Assembly (NCBI GenBank): GCA_023488565.1
Contig: JAMDDZ010000086.1
Coordinates: forward strand, 1-33,581
Source of the DNA: Bacillota bacterium
Lineage (GTDB): Bacteria; Bacillota; Sulfobacillia; Sulfobacillales; Sulfobacillaceae
Length of the DNA stretch: 33,581 nucleotides
Direction of reading: 5' to 3'
Below, piece after piece: positions 1 to 9,066 of the stretch (positions are counted from its first letter, which is position 1; the number at the start of each line of letters is the position of its first letter). A program made the translations under genes and the position numbers. The notes below the pieces were generated by a model that was not told where the DNA came from, did not search any database, and saw only the letters and a program-made list of their open reading frames with translations.

Positions 1-118
1 AACTTATATGGTCAATGCCCGGGGCCCCCCCATTAGCCACAACGGCCGCAACCGCCTTGGCCAAATTGCAGGGATCCCAGACTTTATCGGCCAGACTATA
101 CCATTTCCTTGTTTGCAT
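1..118 (-). CDS. ltrA: Group II intron reverse transcriptase/maturase, N-terminal fragment (continues off the left edge)
   Basis: ATG at 118 (minus) preceded by GGAGGAGACGAGG. Translation contains KVWDPxNLxxAxxxVxANxGAPGID, characteristic of group II intron RTs. Confidence 0.85.
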   Translation of the reverse strand, partial: MQTRKWYSLADKVWDPCNLAKAVAAVVANGGAPGIDHIS

Positions 119-1547
119 CCTCGTCTCCTCCACCTGTTACCCCAGGCGTCCCGTCCGGGACGCGGCTGTCTTTAGGTGCAAGGACCAATCTAGCCTTACC
201 AAGCGCAACAGTCCTGTTAAAGTCCTATTGAAGTGACCAGTCTTCGCATTCCCGCCGAGTTATGTTGTCTCGTGCGGTACTTCGCTACTATTCCGGCCTC
301 CGACTCCCTGTCCCACCCGTTGGTGGGGGTTTGGCGGTCATCGCATTGCCCTTCTTTTTGAACCACCGGACCAGACAGGGTCTCACCGGGTCAGTCGCCT
401 CTCTTTCTCTCGGTGCAATCCGTAACCACCCCCCAGGGGTCCGTTGCGGTGCTGCTCGTTCCAATCTCGCTCTCGGGAGTGATACCCTATTAACCGCCAC
501 GGCAGAGGGCTTCGCCCAGATCACGAGGGCTCGCCACCCACTGAAGGCCACCCCTGGTTCATTTGCATTACAGCCCCGAGATTTGCCTCAGTCGAGTAGC
601 TCACAGGCGCCGTGGTGTAGGTGACGCTCGCTCCGTTGGCCGTCCCTTTCGGTTGACGGTGCCTCAGCGCGTCCCCCTGCCCGATTTCCTGCAGGCTCTC
701 TAAAATTCCGTACGGTCGGTTTTCCCGAATACGGCTTCAAACGACCACTCCACCCGAAATCTGCCTCGTCGGGGCCAAGGCTTAAAGGCACCCGCCTATC
801 CGCCCCAGCCCGCCGAGTTGGTTCCGACCTACGGGTAGCCCTACGAGGCCGCGGTCCTCAAGCCGAAGCTTTTGCCACGACGGCGGGTACCATGGGTCGT
901 CCACGGGTCCTTTCCTCGCCGGCGGTTATGTTGTCCGCCGAGTCCTCAGTACTACAACCCGATGCGTCAGGCTCGACGCCACCTCCCGATTTCGCGCTCT
1001 ACGCTTATACGGGCGGCCATGCCTTTCGCGGGTGCTCCAAGCGGGCCTCGAGTCCTTCCCTGCTTTGCCAAGATGTCCTTACACCATGCCGCCTCCCTTA
1101 CGCCGGAAGGACCATCCGGTGCCCATTCCCATCGCTTCCCGAATGGTACCAGTCTTCGCCTGTGGGTCCGAGGCTCGACTCCCTTCATCGTTCCCGTTAG
1201 TCAGATTTCACGGGGAATCTTTCGACGCAGCAGAGATCACTTAATGGTACGGCCTGGCCTCTGGCTAGCCCCTCCGTCTGACCTCGCCTTTCAGCGAACA
1301 GGGACATTATCTTCGCGGCTTTCACCGGATGGGTCACCCCCTTCCGATGCGCGATTTGCTACGTGGCCGAATGGGAAGTTGCCACGGCCGGACTTGCGCC
1401 GGCTGGATATCCTAGGTTACAGGCTGCACGGCCCACCAGATTCCGAATTACTTCGGACACCCTACCACTATTGGCTACCCCACTTGAACGAGGAAACTAG
1501 CAGGGACTAGACTTTCACTTGCAAGAGAGGCGACCTGCCGGTCGCAC
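1..1547 (-). mobile_element. Group II intron, 5' portion (ribozyme domains plus start of intron-encoded protein), truncated by window edge
   Basis: Minus strand begins GTGCGACC (5' consensus GUGYGAC) at 1547. It continues with structured, ORF-poor GC-rich sequence and is followed by an ORF starting MQTRKWYSLADKVWDPCNLAKAVAAVVANGGAPGIDHIS, typical of LtrA-like IEP N-termini. Confidence 0.85.
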
Positions 1548-1550
1548 GTG

Positions 1551-1586
1551 GAAGCCCCGCCCTTTAGGGCTGGGGAGGACGTTCAC
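1551..1586 (+). repeat. IS200/IS605-type right-end-like hairpin (possible tnpB/omega-RNA 3' end)
   Basis: GAAGCCCCGCCCTTTAGGGCTGGGGAGGACGTTCAC: 8-bp stem with one bulge (1555-1575), then GAGGACGTTCAC. Resembles the terminal imperfect palindrome of IS605-family elements. Confidence 0.55.
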
Positions 1587-1982
1587 ATAACGCGAAGGGA
1601 GAGGGACAACTTACACCCGTGCCAAGAAATCCGGGGCAAGGCAGAGAGAAAGACGTGCAATGCGTCCGGGGCGTTTGCGCGTGATCAACTCAAGGCGTTT
1701 CATGGACGCCGCATCTATCACACCATCATTTCAACAGAATATCGCTGAGAGAATCCTGCGCTCTGAACACGCGGGATCAATCACAGAATACGGATAGCCA
1801 ATTAAATCATTCATCCTGTAGAGAACCGTTAGGAATTTTATTCATACCAAACGCCGAGAACTCCATAGGATGGGGTATGGGGGTTGATGTGTTTCAACAA
1901 TTTCATGGAACAAGTTACAAACGTTATATATAATTAGTAGTGACATCTATTTTTGTTGGTTCTCATAGGGAGGGGTGTCTTT

Positions 1983-4343
1983 ATGCATCCCAAAAAGGAA
2001 CAGTGGGGTTTGTCGGCTTATTGGTTCTCTCTTAACATGGAGGGTGCGGCGCTATTAACTATTTTAATACCTGTAACTTTAGTGCGTTTGTCGAGAGCGG
2101 GACATATTGGAGAACTAGCTCGATTAGCGAGTCTCGCTGCAATTTTAGCCATGCTTGTCCCTCCGATAGCAGGAGCCTATTCTGACCGGCAAAGACGCCG
2201 GGGAAAACCACGAAAGCCCATGTTGTGGTGGGGTACCACAGCCAATGTAGCAGGCCTGATCATTATCCCGTATGCGCGTTCCATAACGACGCTGACGCTG
2301 TTGTTTGTCCTGATGATTGCGGGTCAATCCGGCGCACAAAGTGCCTATCAAGCCATGATGCCTGAGGTGCTCCCGCAAAATCAATGGGGAAAAGCTTCCG
2401 GCTACATGGGTTTGGCAAGCTTGCTCGGTACTGTGGCCGGATTGGGATTTGCCGGATTTAGCGGTACCAATATTAGCTACCGGGCCATCGCGATGGTTTT
2501 GGTGGTTGGTGCTCTTTTCACCACTGCATGGGTGCGCGAGCCCAAAGGGACAGTAACACTCTCTGGCCCGCATGTGATGGTACGCAATCATCGCGATTTT
2601 GTGCGGGTATTTTGGGCGCGGTTTTTAGTGCTGTTGGGTCAGACTTTTTTGATGACGTTTATCTTGTATTTTTTCCGTGACGTGCTGCATGTTTCGTCGC
2701 CGGCGTCTCAAACGGCGTTAGTAGCAGGATTGGCTTTGGTAGGAGCAGCGGTTTCTACCGTGCTTATGGGACGTCTTTCAGACCGCGTCAGTCGTAAATT
2801 TATCGTGTTTTTCGCGGGTCTGCCCATGGCCATTGCCGCGTTGGGATTTGGGTTGGACCCGCGCTTATCATTGGTGGCGTTGTGGGCACTGCTGTATGGG
2901 GTGGGATATGGCGCATTTTTATCTGTAGATTGGGCTCTAGGGTTAGAGTCAATCCCTGATTTAGCTAATGTGGCCCGCGATTTAGGGGTTTGGGGAATTG
3001 CATCAAATTTCCCAGCCGTGATTGCTCCAGCCATGGGGGGTTGGGTATTGTTGCATGCCGCCGATGCGAAAAGTGGCTATCAATTTTTATTTCTATTGGC
3101 TTCTGGCACCTTTTTCTTAGGATCCGTGGCGGTGTTGCTCGTGGGACGCCGTCATACACCCAAAGCATGGTCGCCTATTCTGGCCTGGATTGTATCCGTT
3201 GCGGTCGGCCGTTATGTTAAATTGCGTTACCATGTGGGGGTGTTAGGCAGAATCCCCGCCTATCAAGGGGCTACTTTGGTTGTTGGCAATCACGGTCACG
3301 ATATTGAGGGGATGGCAATTCCCGTATTATTGCTACAATCGCGGCACTTTGGTAGTCGGGTCATCTCAGCTGGATCCCAACGCCTCATGGAACCGGGATT
3401 TCTGCCGACGCGTATGCCGCTGCCATGGGGACGTTGGCTATCGGGCGTTAATTTGGATGGACTGTTATGGACGTTGGGTGTACGCCCGATTGAAAACGAA
3501 CCATTATTTCGACCTATTTGCAGTTGGGGATACACTGTATTTAAAAGTAATGGCAACTTATCGCTGAACGATGTGTTTACCAAAGAGATCATCGAACTGC
3601 TGGCGCAAGAGAAAGAGCCTCCGATGTTTCTGCGAGATCTTTGGTCTCCGCGGTATGTGGCGGCAGCGGTTACGCCTCGGGCAGTAACAATATTGAAGGA
3701 GCCCTACCGCAGTTTTTGCAAAGATGACATTCGGCAGCACGTTCGTCGTCAAATGGATGAAATCCTTGCCTCAGTGCGCCCGGGTGATGTGCTATATTTG
3801 ACTCCTGAAGGCCGCTATACCGAAGACGGGCGTCTGGGTCGCTTTCGTCATTTTTGGTATGAGGCGGTACAGCGCATTCCGAATGTGGTTTTAGCTGCTA
3901 CATCTTACGATTTGTTACGCCCAGGGTCACTGCGCATGTGGGTTCACTTTTTTCCATGGAATCGTCACAATGATGTCTCTTGGGTGTTGTCCTCAGTACG
4001 GCCTATGACAGCAAGTCACTTGGTCGCGCATATTTTAACATGCCATCCGTTAGTGAGTTGGGACCAAGCGTTTGTACTAGCCATCCAATTATGGCAGCAG
4101 GACAAAGATAAGTTTATTTGGGCAAAGGATTTGGAGGAGAATACAGACACAGTTATTAAGCAAGCGTTGACTTTTATACAATCGAGCACTTGGCCAAAAA
4201 CTCAAGACCTGGGTGACCCACGGTTTCCATACGTGGCTAATCTGCTCGCCTATTACGAAAACCAATGGCAAGAAACCGAGATTGCCTGGCGCCGATTAGA
4301 ATTGGCAAGGACGGTGTCCGCAACGCCTGAAGTCGGGATTTGA
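1983..4343 (+). CDS. MFS transporter fused to C-terminal PlsC-like acyltransferase domain
   Basis: N-terminal ~400 aa multi-TM MFS-like (GAYSDRQRRRGKPRKPMLWWG, GRLSDRVSRKFIV). C-terminal VVGNHGHDIEG...LTPEGRYTEDGRLGRFRHF resembles PlsC motifs I and III. RBS AGGGAGGGG just upstream of ATG 1983. Confidence 0.8.
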   Translation: MHPKKEQWGLSAYWFSLNMEGAALLTILIPVTLVRLSRAGHIGELARLASLAAILAMLVPPIAGAYSDRQRRRGKPRKPMLWWGTTANVAGLIIIPYARSITTLTLLFVLMIAGQSGAQSAYQAMMPEVLPQNQWGKASGYMGLASLLGTVAGLGFAGFSGTNISYRAIAMVLVVGALFTTAWVREPKGTVTLSGPHVMVRNHRDFVRVFWARFLVLLGQTFLMTFILYFFRDVLHVSSPASQTALVAGLALVGAAVSTVLMGRLSDRVSRKFIVFFAGLPMAIAALGFGLDPRLSLVALWALLYGVGYGAFLSVDWALGLESIPDLANVARDLGVWGIASNFPAVIAPAMGGWVLLHAADAKSGYQFLFLLASGTFFLGSVAVLLVGRRHTPKAWSPILAWIVSVAVGRYVKLRYHVGVLGRIPAYQGATLVVGNHGHDIEGMAIPVLLLQSRHFGSRVISAGSQRLMEPGFLPTRMPLPWGRWLSGVNLDGLLWTLGVRPIENEPLFRPICSWGYTVFKSNGNLSLNDVFTKEIIELLAQEKEPPMFLRDLWSPRYVAAAVTPRAVTILKEPYRSFCKDDIRQHVRRQMDEILASVRPGDVLYLTPEGRYTEDGRLGRFRHFWYEAVQRIPNVVLAATSYDLLRPGSLRMWVHFFPWNRHNDVSWVLSSVRPMTASHLVAHILTCHPLVSWDQAFVLAIQLWQQDKDKFIWAKDLEENTDTVIKQALTFIQSSTWPKTQDLGDPRFPYVANLLAYYENQWQETEIAWRRLELARTVSATPEVGI

Positions 4344-4371
4344 TCGCGTTGTCCATCGCCATCGCGTTAAT

Positions 4372-5199
4372 TTAGGCATACCACGACGACATATCGTAAT
4401 GGGAAAATGCCCTGGCGAAGGCAATGGCGTAAGCGATTGCCATCGACACGCCCATAATTAGGCCGCCCAATTGTTGATCTGCTAAGGAAGAAAGGCCGAA
4501 TAAGTGCGGCATGCTTTGATAGACGGTATAAAAAGGAGAAGACGTGTCGATCACATAAATGGTGGGGGGCATCATTAGATCGAAATTAAGAAACCAATAA
4601 ATCATCTGAGCTTCAGGATTTAAGGGTCCTTCAATAGCTGGAGACAGTAATTGGCGTGCTCCTTGGGACTTTTTCCCCTTCGCTACGGTTAATCGGCCGG
4701 GAGCGTATACGGGCCACCATAGAAAAATAGCAGTAACCATTGCCAACAGTGTGCCAATGGTGTAAGGCACGTTGAACTGCAGCGTCCAATCCAGCAGAGG
4801 AGGGTACTGCCATGCCCACATGACCATGTTGAAAAGTAAGAGGGCTATGAGAGGGTGGCCGGCAATCCGCACAATTCGGCGTAATATGGGTACTGCGTAC
4901 CATGCTTCAAGTAGCCCCTTGGGAAGGCCCCGATAGATCAGCGGAGGCACTACCAGGGTTAGTAGCGCTACTTGGACCATATGAGCTGCGTATAAATCTT
5001 GGGTTGCCCAAATGTTGAGTGGACTACCCACGCAAAGAAAATAGAGGGACAATGCACTAAAGAAAGACATCTGTTGCGAGATCCGCGGTTGTTCCACAGC
5101 AACCGCCCATCGCAAACGAAGAGTCCCTGTCAAGGTGTGGTACAACACACCTAAAATGACGATGAGAACTAATATTGCTGGATTCCAAGACCACGACAT
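4372..5199 (-). CDS. ctaG: Cytochrome c oxidase assembly protein, CtaG/caa3 family
   Basis: Multi-TM protein with QQMSFFSALSLYFLCVGSPLN, ..AHMVQVALLTLVVPPLIYRGLP, MIYWFLNFDLMMPPTIYVI. Next to cox genes. Confidence 0.85.
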   Translation of the reverse strand: MSWSWNPAILVLIVILGVLYHTLTGTLRLRWAVAVEQPRISQQMSFFSALSLYFLCVGSPLNIWATQDLYAAHMVQVALLTLVVPPLIYRGLPKGLLEAWYAVPILRRIVRIAGHPLIALLLFNMVMWAWQYPPLLDWTLQFNVPYTIGTLLAMVTAIFLWWPVYAPGRLTVAKGKKSQGARQLLSPAIEGPLNPEAQMIYWFLNFDLMMPPTIYVIDTSSPFYTVYQSMPHLFGLSSLADQQLGGLIMGVSMAIAYAIAFARAFSHYDMSSWYA

Positions 5200-5444
5200 A
5201 CGTTGGCAGTCTCACCTTTCATTGGGGTCCCTGGATGTTGGGTATTATAGCATGGGCCATCGTGCTCGGGTACCGTTACGAGATAACTATTTTCGAATCA
5301 CGCCATCCTTTAACTCTTGTGCCATTGCCTTGGATCCCCTATGCTTTAATAATCTGAAAGAGATGGGATCAACATGACGGGCTAATAAATGTCCTTAGTT
5401 CTGAGGTGAACCCATCACAAAGGAAATTGAAGGGAGGAAAAGCC

Positions 5445-5543
5445 GTGGATTTTGTACGCTCGGTATTTCTAACGGAAGTGCCGTTATTTATTGTGTCTAT
5501 CATCATTTTGGCAGTGACCTTGCTTCATGACTATGAGTTTTAG
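5445..5543 (+). CDS. 32-aa single-TM small protein (candidate oxidase-associated microprotein)
   Basis: GTG start with strong RBS (AAGGGAGGAAAAGCCGTG). VDFVRSVFLTEVPLFIVSIIILAVTLLHDYEF. Below the ORF-track length cutoff. Confidence 0.5.
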   Translation: MDFVRSVFLTEVPLFIVSIIILAVTLLHDYEF

Positions 5544-5644
5544 TCGTCCCGGGCGTGCCCATCACGTCGTTCACCGATAGCAACAATGACGACAAGAATC
5601 AGAGCAATTACAAAAATTAGCGCGGCAATGAGAGTAAAATTCAC
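5540..5644 (-). CDS. 34-aa single-TM small protein
   Basis: GTG start, VNFTLIAALIFVIALILVVIVAIGERRDGHARDD. Convergent with the 5445 ORF, stop codons overlapping. Confidence 0.4.
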   Translation of the reverse strand: MNFTLIAALIFVIALILVVIVAIGERRDGHARDD

Positions 5645-5748
5645 GGGGGCTTCACTCGATTCTGTTTAGAGTAAACCACTGGAGTATTGCTATTGTAGCG
5701 TAGCACTACTAAAGATGCGAGCACAGAGTTATGGAAGGGCCGTGAAAT

Positions 5749-5979
5749 ATGACGTATTTGGTCATGACCTACCTTGGTCTCATAGCAGTTGCCATCAGCG
5801 GAGCCTTTGTGTTTTTTGGATTTGCACTATTCGGACCTTCTCGTCGCCGATCCGGATCGGCCATGGTTATGTTTCCGCGGGGGGGATTGCCCCTGCGCTG
5901 GGTTAGCCTTCATGTGCTTTTGGCTACGGTAACGCTGGTATTGTTCACACTGGCGATGATCCAAGGGCACTTTCGATAG
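5749..5979 (+). CDS. Two-TM small membrane protein
   Basis: MTYLVMTYLGLIAVAISGAFVFFGFALFGP...LRWVSLHVLLATVTLVLFTLAMIQGHFR. RBS-like GGAAGGG upstream. Confidence 0.6.
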   Translation: MTYLVMTYLGLIAVAISGAFVFFGFALFGPSRRRSGSAMVMFPRGGLPLRWVSLHVLLATVTLVLFTLAMIQGHFR

Positions 5980-6000
5980 GCCGGGAAAGGAAGTGCCGAG

Positions 6001-6291
6001 GTGGCCGACTGGATTTATGTGGCATATGTGGCGTATGTAGTAACGTATTTGACTGGGCTTACTTTTTACATTCGGTTTGATGTCCGGCGCCGTCCTTTGC
6101 GGCGAAGATTATTGGGTATCCATCTTCTAATGGCGGTTGTGACCTTTATCTCGTTAACGGCATCTATGGCTTTATATGGATTTCCAGAGCGTGCAGCTGT
6201 GCCTGAAACATCGCATCAGTCGACAATGTGGTACTATGTGCTGCAGCATCGGTCAGAACATTCGAAATCGCAAATTGCAGGACAACCGTAG
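6001..6291 (+). CDS. Small membrane protein, possibly paralogous to the preceding ORF
   Basis: GTG start. ADWIYVAYVAYVVTYLTGLTFYIRFDVRRRPLRRRLLGIHLLMAVVTFISLTASMALYGF. Confidence 0.6.
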   Translation: MADWIYVAYVAYVVTYLTGLTFYIRFDVRRRPLRRRLLGIHLLMAVVTFISLTASMALYGFPERAAVPETSHQSTMWYYVLQHRSEHSKSQIAGQP

Positions 6292-6320
6292 TGGGTACCC
6301 ATATCAAAATAGGGAAGAGG

Positions 6321-7091
6321 ATGGTTGTGAGCTCTACGTGGAAGCAGTCATGGGAAATGGCAAGTGAATATTGGCAGTCGAGTTGGAAGATGTGGTGGAG
6401 TTCCTTGGTGTTTGCCGTTATTATATTTGTTCTATGGACAATAGTGAATCCTTCCGTAGTGCCGTTTCTGTTGCTTCGGATTCAGCCATTTAATGATCCG
6501 GTTATCGGAATAACGTTTCATCATAATCTGAGCACGCTGTCAAAATCCCTGGTTCAATTAACAATCAGCAGTTTGGCCGTCGTGGTAATTACCACAACAA
6601 TAACGCGGCGTTGGGTGCCACCGTCGATTGGGTTAGGGTATATTTCCGCGGGACTTCTGGCATTAGTGTCCTTGGCGTTTATGGCTGTTGCTGGTGTTCC
6701 CATCGGACGAGGTAACGGAAATTTTGGGATTACCATGGCAGTGTGCTTAATATCGTTAGTGTTTTTGTTGCCCGTGATATTTTGGTGGTGGCCTTGGCGG
6801 ATGACATTCGCCAAAGCGTCATTTGGCGATTTTGTGAGTTGGCTTATACGCTCGCTATTAGAAAAAGCTCTTATCGCCTTGGCATGGCTTATTGGTTTGG
6901 CGGTGGCAGAAATGCTGGCGGCAGGAGTAGCCTGGGCTACATTTTCCCCGTTGCTTGGTATGGTCACCTTGGCGTTGCTTGCGATCATTGATGGCGCCCT
7001 GACTTGGGGAGCCGCGATTTTTTACGCTCGAAACTTCATTCCTCGGATAAATCCGTCCTCAAAGCCGATATTAACCCCGCCTACTCGGTAG
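6321..7091 (+). CDS. Polytopic membrane protein, unknown function
   Basis: Several hydrophobic segments with no recognised family. ATG 6321 with AGGGAAGAGG upstream. Confidence 0.6.
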   Translation: MVVSSTWKQSWEMASEYWQSSWKMWWSSLVFAVIIFVLWTIVNPSVVPFLLLRIQPFNDPVIGITFHHNLSTLSKSLVQLTISSLAVVVITTTITRRWVPPSIGLGYISAGLLALVSLAFMAVAGVPIGRGNGNFGITMAVCLISLVFLLPVIFWWWPWRMTFAKASFGDFVSWLIRSLLEKALIALAWLIGLAVAEMLAAGVAWATFSPLLGMVTLALLAIIDGALTWGAAIFYARNFIPRINPSSKPILTPPTR

Positions 7092-7461
7092 TCTTCAGCA
7101 GTGTTTTACCAGGGAATCCGTAGTGTAGGGAAGGCGATTCCCCTTCACAGAGTACAGCATCCTTGTCGTTCAATTACTTATTGGAGCCTAAATAACGGCT
7201 CCTATCTTATCAATGATTGTGAAATAACGAACAAACCAACTAATATCAGTCCGGGATGCAATCCAGACGTTGTCACAACCTCCTTGATATAAATGATGCC
7301 CTCACCCTATGTGTGCAATGCAAATGAACTATATGATAAAGATCATGATTCGTAAACAATTAAAATTTCTTCAGCAAGTTGAAGGAGTTTAAAACTTCCT
7401 GTCGAATACCAATGTCTGTACCTTGTCCCAATTATGGGAAAGGGAATTTATTACTGTGTTG

Positions 7462-8121
7462 ATGAAGGGGGTTAACCCATTGGATGAAGCCCTAGACAAG
7501 ACTCCGGGAGGGCCCGAGGAAGAATTGCCAAATTGGAGCCGCCGACAGTTTTTGCTAGGCACCACTGGACTGGCGGTGGCTGGGGCCGCTGCGCTGTGGA
7601 CACGTACCCCGATTGTCGATGCGGCGCGGGCCATTTTCGGGTCACCAGTTGATACGGGACTGGTTCATGTGTACCAAGAAGATTTTTATTTTGTGCCTAA
7701 TTACATGACGTGGCGCGTAGGGGACAAGATGACCATGCGGTTGCAAAACATGAGCTTGACGCGTTACCACGAAATGCAAATTGGCCGTCACGTGAGTCGT
7801 GAACAGACAATATTTGGCACACTGACCGCTGACGGTTTTACTGAAGATTTTTGGGACGGGGTTCCTGTGACATTCAGCAATCCCTACAAGATGGACAACC
7901 TGGTTTACAGCAAGGCAATCCCCACCTTTATCGGTCCAAAGTCGGATTATTTGATCGAATATGGAGGGGCATTGAGTCCGACCCTGAAACCGGGTGGCCA
8001 TATCGATCTTACCTTTGTGGTACCTGACAAGCCCGGAATTTGGCAATATGGGTGATTTGTTCAATATGCCGCCCATTGGCGGTTTGGGATGCGTGGCGTC
8101 CTAAATGTGATTAAAGCGTAA
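7462..8121 (+). CDS. Tat-exported cupredoxin-like protein with in-frame TGA at 8053-8055 at the expected Cys ligand
   Basis: Tat signal SRRQFLLGTTGLAVAGAAAL. His ligand region LTRYHEMQIGR. ...PGIWQYG-[TGA]-FVQYAAHWRFGMRGVLNVIKA* gives His and Met at X-X6-H-X4-M. No other Cys in the ORF. Confidence 0.7.
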
Positions 8122-8187
8122 ACCAGTATAAGGAATTTCAACAGTTCATCGGTAGCGGAAATATTCAGTGGGGAGGGAGTGCCTCCG

Positions 8188-9009
8188 ATGGGAAGCGTGT
8201 TGGTGTTTGGGCTATTATGGGTCGTCATTTCTCTATTAGGGGAATGGGGGGCTACAACCTGGATTAATTCGGCTCCTGATGGCACTGGACCATATTTTGG
8301 GACGGCTTCCAATCTTGGCGTTATTGGAGCCCATGCCTTCGATTTTCTTGTGTGGGTTGCCGTACCCATCTTTGTGTTTGTTGTATTGATGATTATTTTT
8401 GCGATGATTAAATTCCGCGCTAAGCGTGGAGAAAAAGTCATTGACGCTCCGAAACAAACGCGCAACAACAAAGTATTTGTCGGTTCTTGGATATTGATTA
8501 GTATTCTGGTAAATCTGCTTGTATGGCTGCACCCTAACGCAAGTGGGTTAGAGCAAGTATTCGCGGCGCAATTGCCGGCCAACAACCCCAATCCTTTGGT
8601 AGTCGACGTTACAGCACGCCAATGGGAATGGATATTCAGCTATCCACAGTACAACATTACGCAATCGCTAAACGCAAACGGACAGGATACTTTATACCTT
8701 CCGGTTGACCGGCCTGTCAAATTTGTACTACGGTCCTATGACCCATTTCACACCTATGATACTGCAATCGATGTCATTCATGGATTCTGGATTCCGGCAT
8801 TTGGGGTCAAATATGACGTGATTCCCGGCGAGACTCGGGTGATCTATATAACGGCTACCAAATTGATTTCGACTGAACAAAACCCTATGGCCCGGGTGCA
8901 GTGCTCCGAGGTGTGTGGGCCGGGACATCCATATATGGAAGCTAACCTACACGTGGTAACGGGCTTGGCGTTTGCGAAATGGGCCAAGCAACAGGCATCG
9001 AGATCGTAA
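8188..9009 (+). CDS. ctaC: Cytochrome c oxidase subunit II (CuA)
   Basis: CuA motif CSEVCGPGHPYM. TARQWEWIFSYP and DVIHGFWIPAFGVKYDVIPG. RBS GGAGGG before ATG 8188 (the ORF track begins at a GTG at 8179). Confidence 0.93.
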   Translation: MGSVLVFGLLWVVISLLGEWGATTWINSAPDGTGPYFGTASNLGVIGAHAFDFLVWVAVPIFVFVVLMIIFAMIKFRAKRGEKVIDAPKQTRNNKVFVGSWILISILVNLLVWLHPNASGLEQVFAAQLPANNPNPLVVDVTARQWEWIFSYPQYNITQSLNANGQDTLYLPVDRPVKFVLRSYDPFHTYDTAIDVIHGFWIPAFGVKYDVIPGETRVIYITATKLISTEQNPMARVQCSEVCGPGHPYMEANLHVVTGLAFAKWAKQQASRS

Positions 9010-9066
9010 TGCGACAGAAAAATCGAGACAATTATCCAATAAGTTTCATTAAGGGAGGATTAGGCG

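Noticed and set aside
288-551. 87-aa minus-strand ORF, considered as a TnpB C-terminus
   Set aside because: Lies within intron RNA, with no zinc-finger or catalytic motifs.
872-1510. 212-aa ORF on + strand
   Set aside because: Antisense to the intron ribozyme, with low-complexity composition and no recognisable domain. Likely a spurious GC-rich ORF.
1-1550. Structured GC-rich left end considered as 23S/16S rRNA
   Set aside because: No conserved rRNA landmarks were recognised. The GTGCGAC 5' end plus IEP N-terminus fit a group II intron better.
2145-3592. Several antisense ORFs within the MFS-acyltransferase gene
   Set aside because: Shadow ORFs with no domain signal. The sense frame has clear family motifs.
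5175-5357. 60-aa hydrophobic ORF upstream of ctaG on the + strand
   Set aside because: Overlaps the ctaG 5' end/promoter in antisense. No convincing RBS for the longer form, so evidence is insufficient.
7101-7292. 63-aa ORF between the membrane protein and the cupredoxin
   Set aside because: No RBS, no hydrophobic or domain pattern. Treated as intergenic; a weak GGAGCC/GGCTCC hairpin is present.
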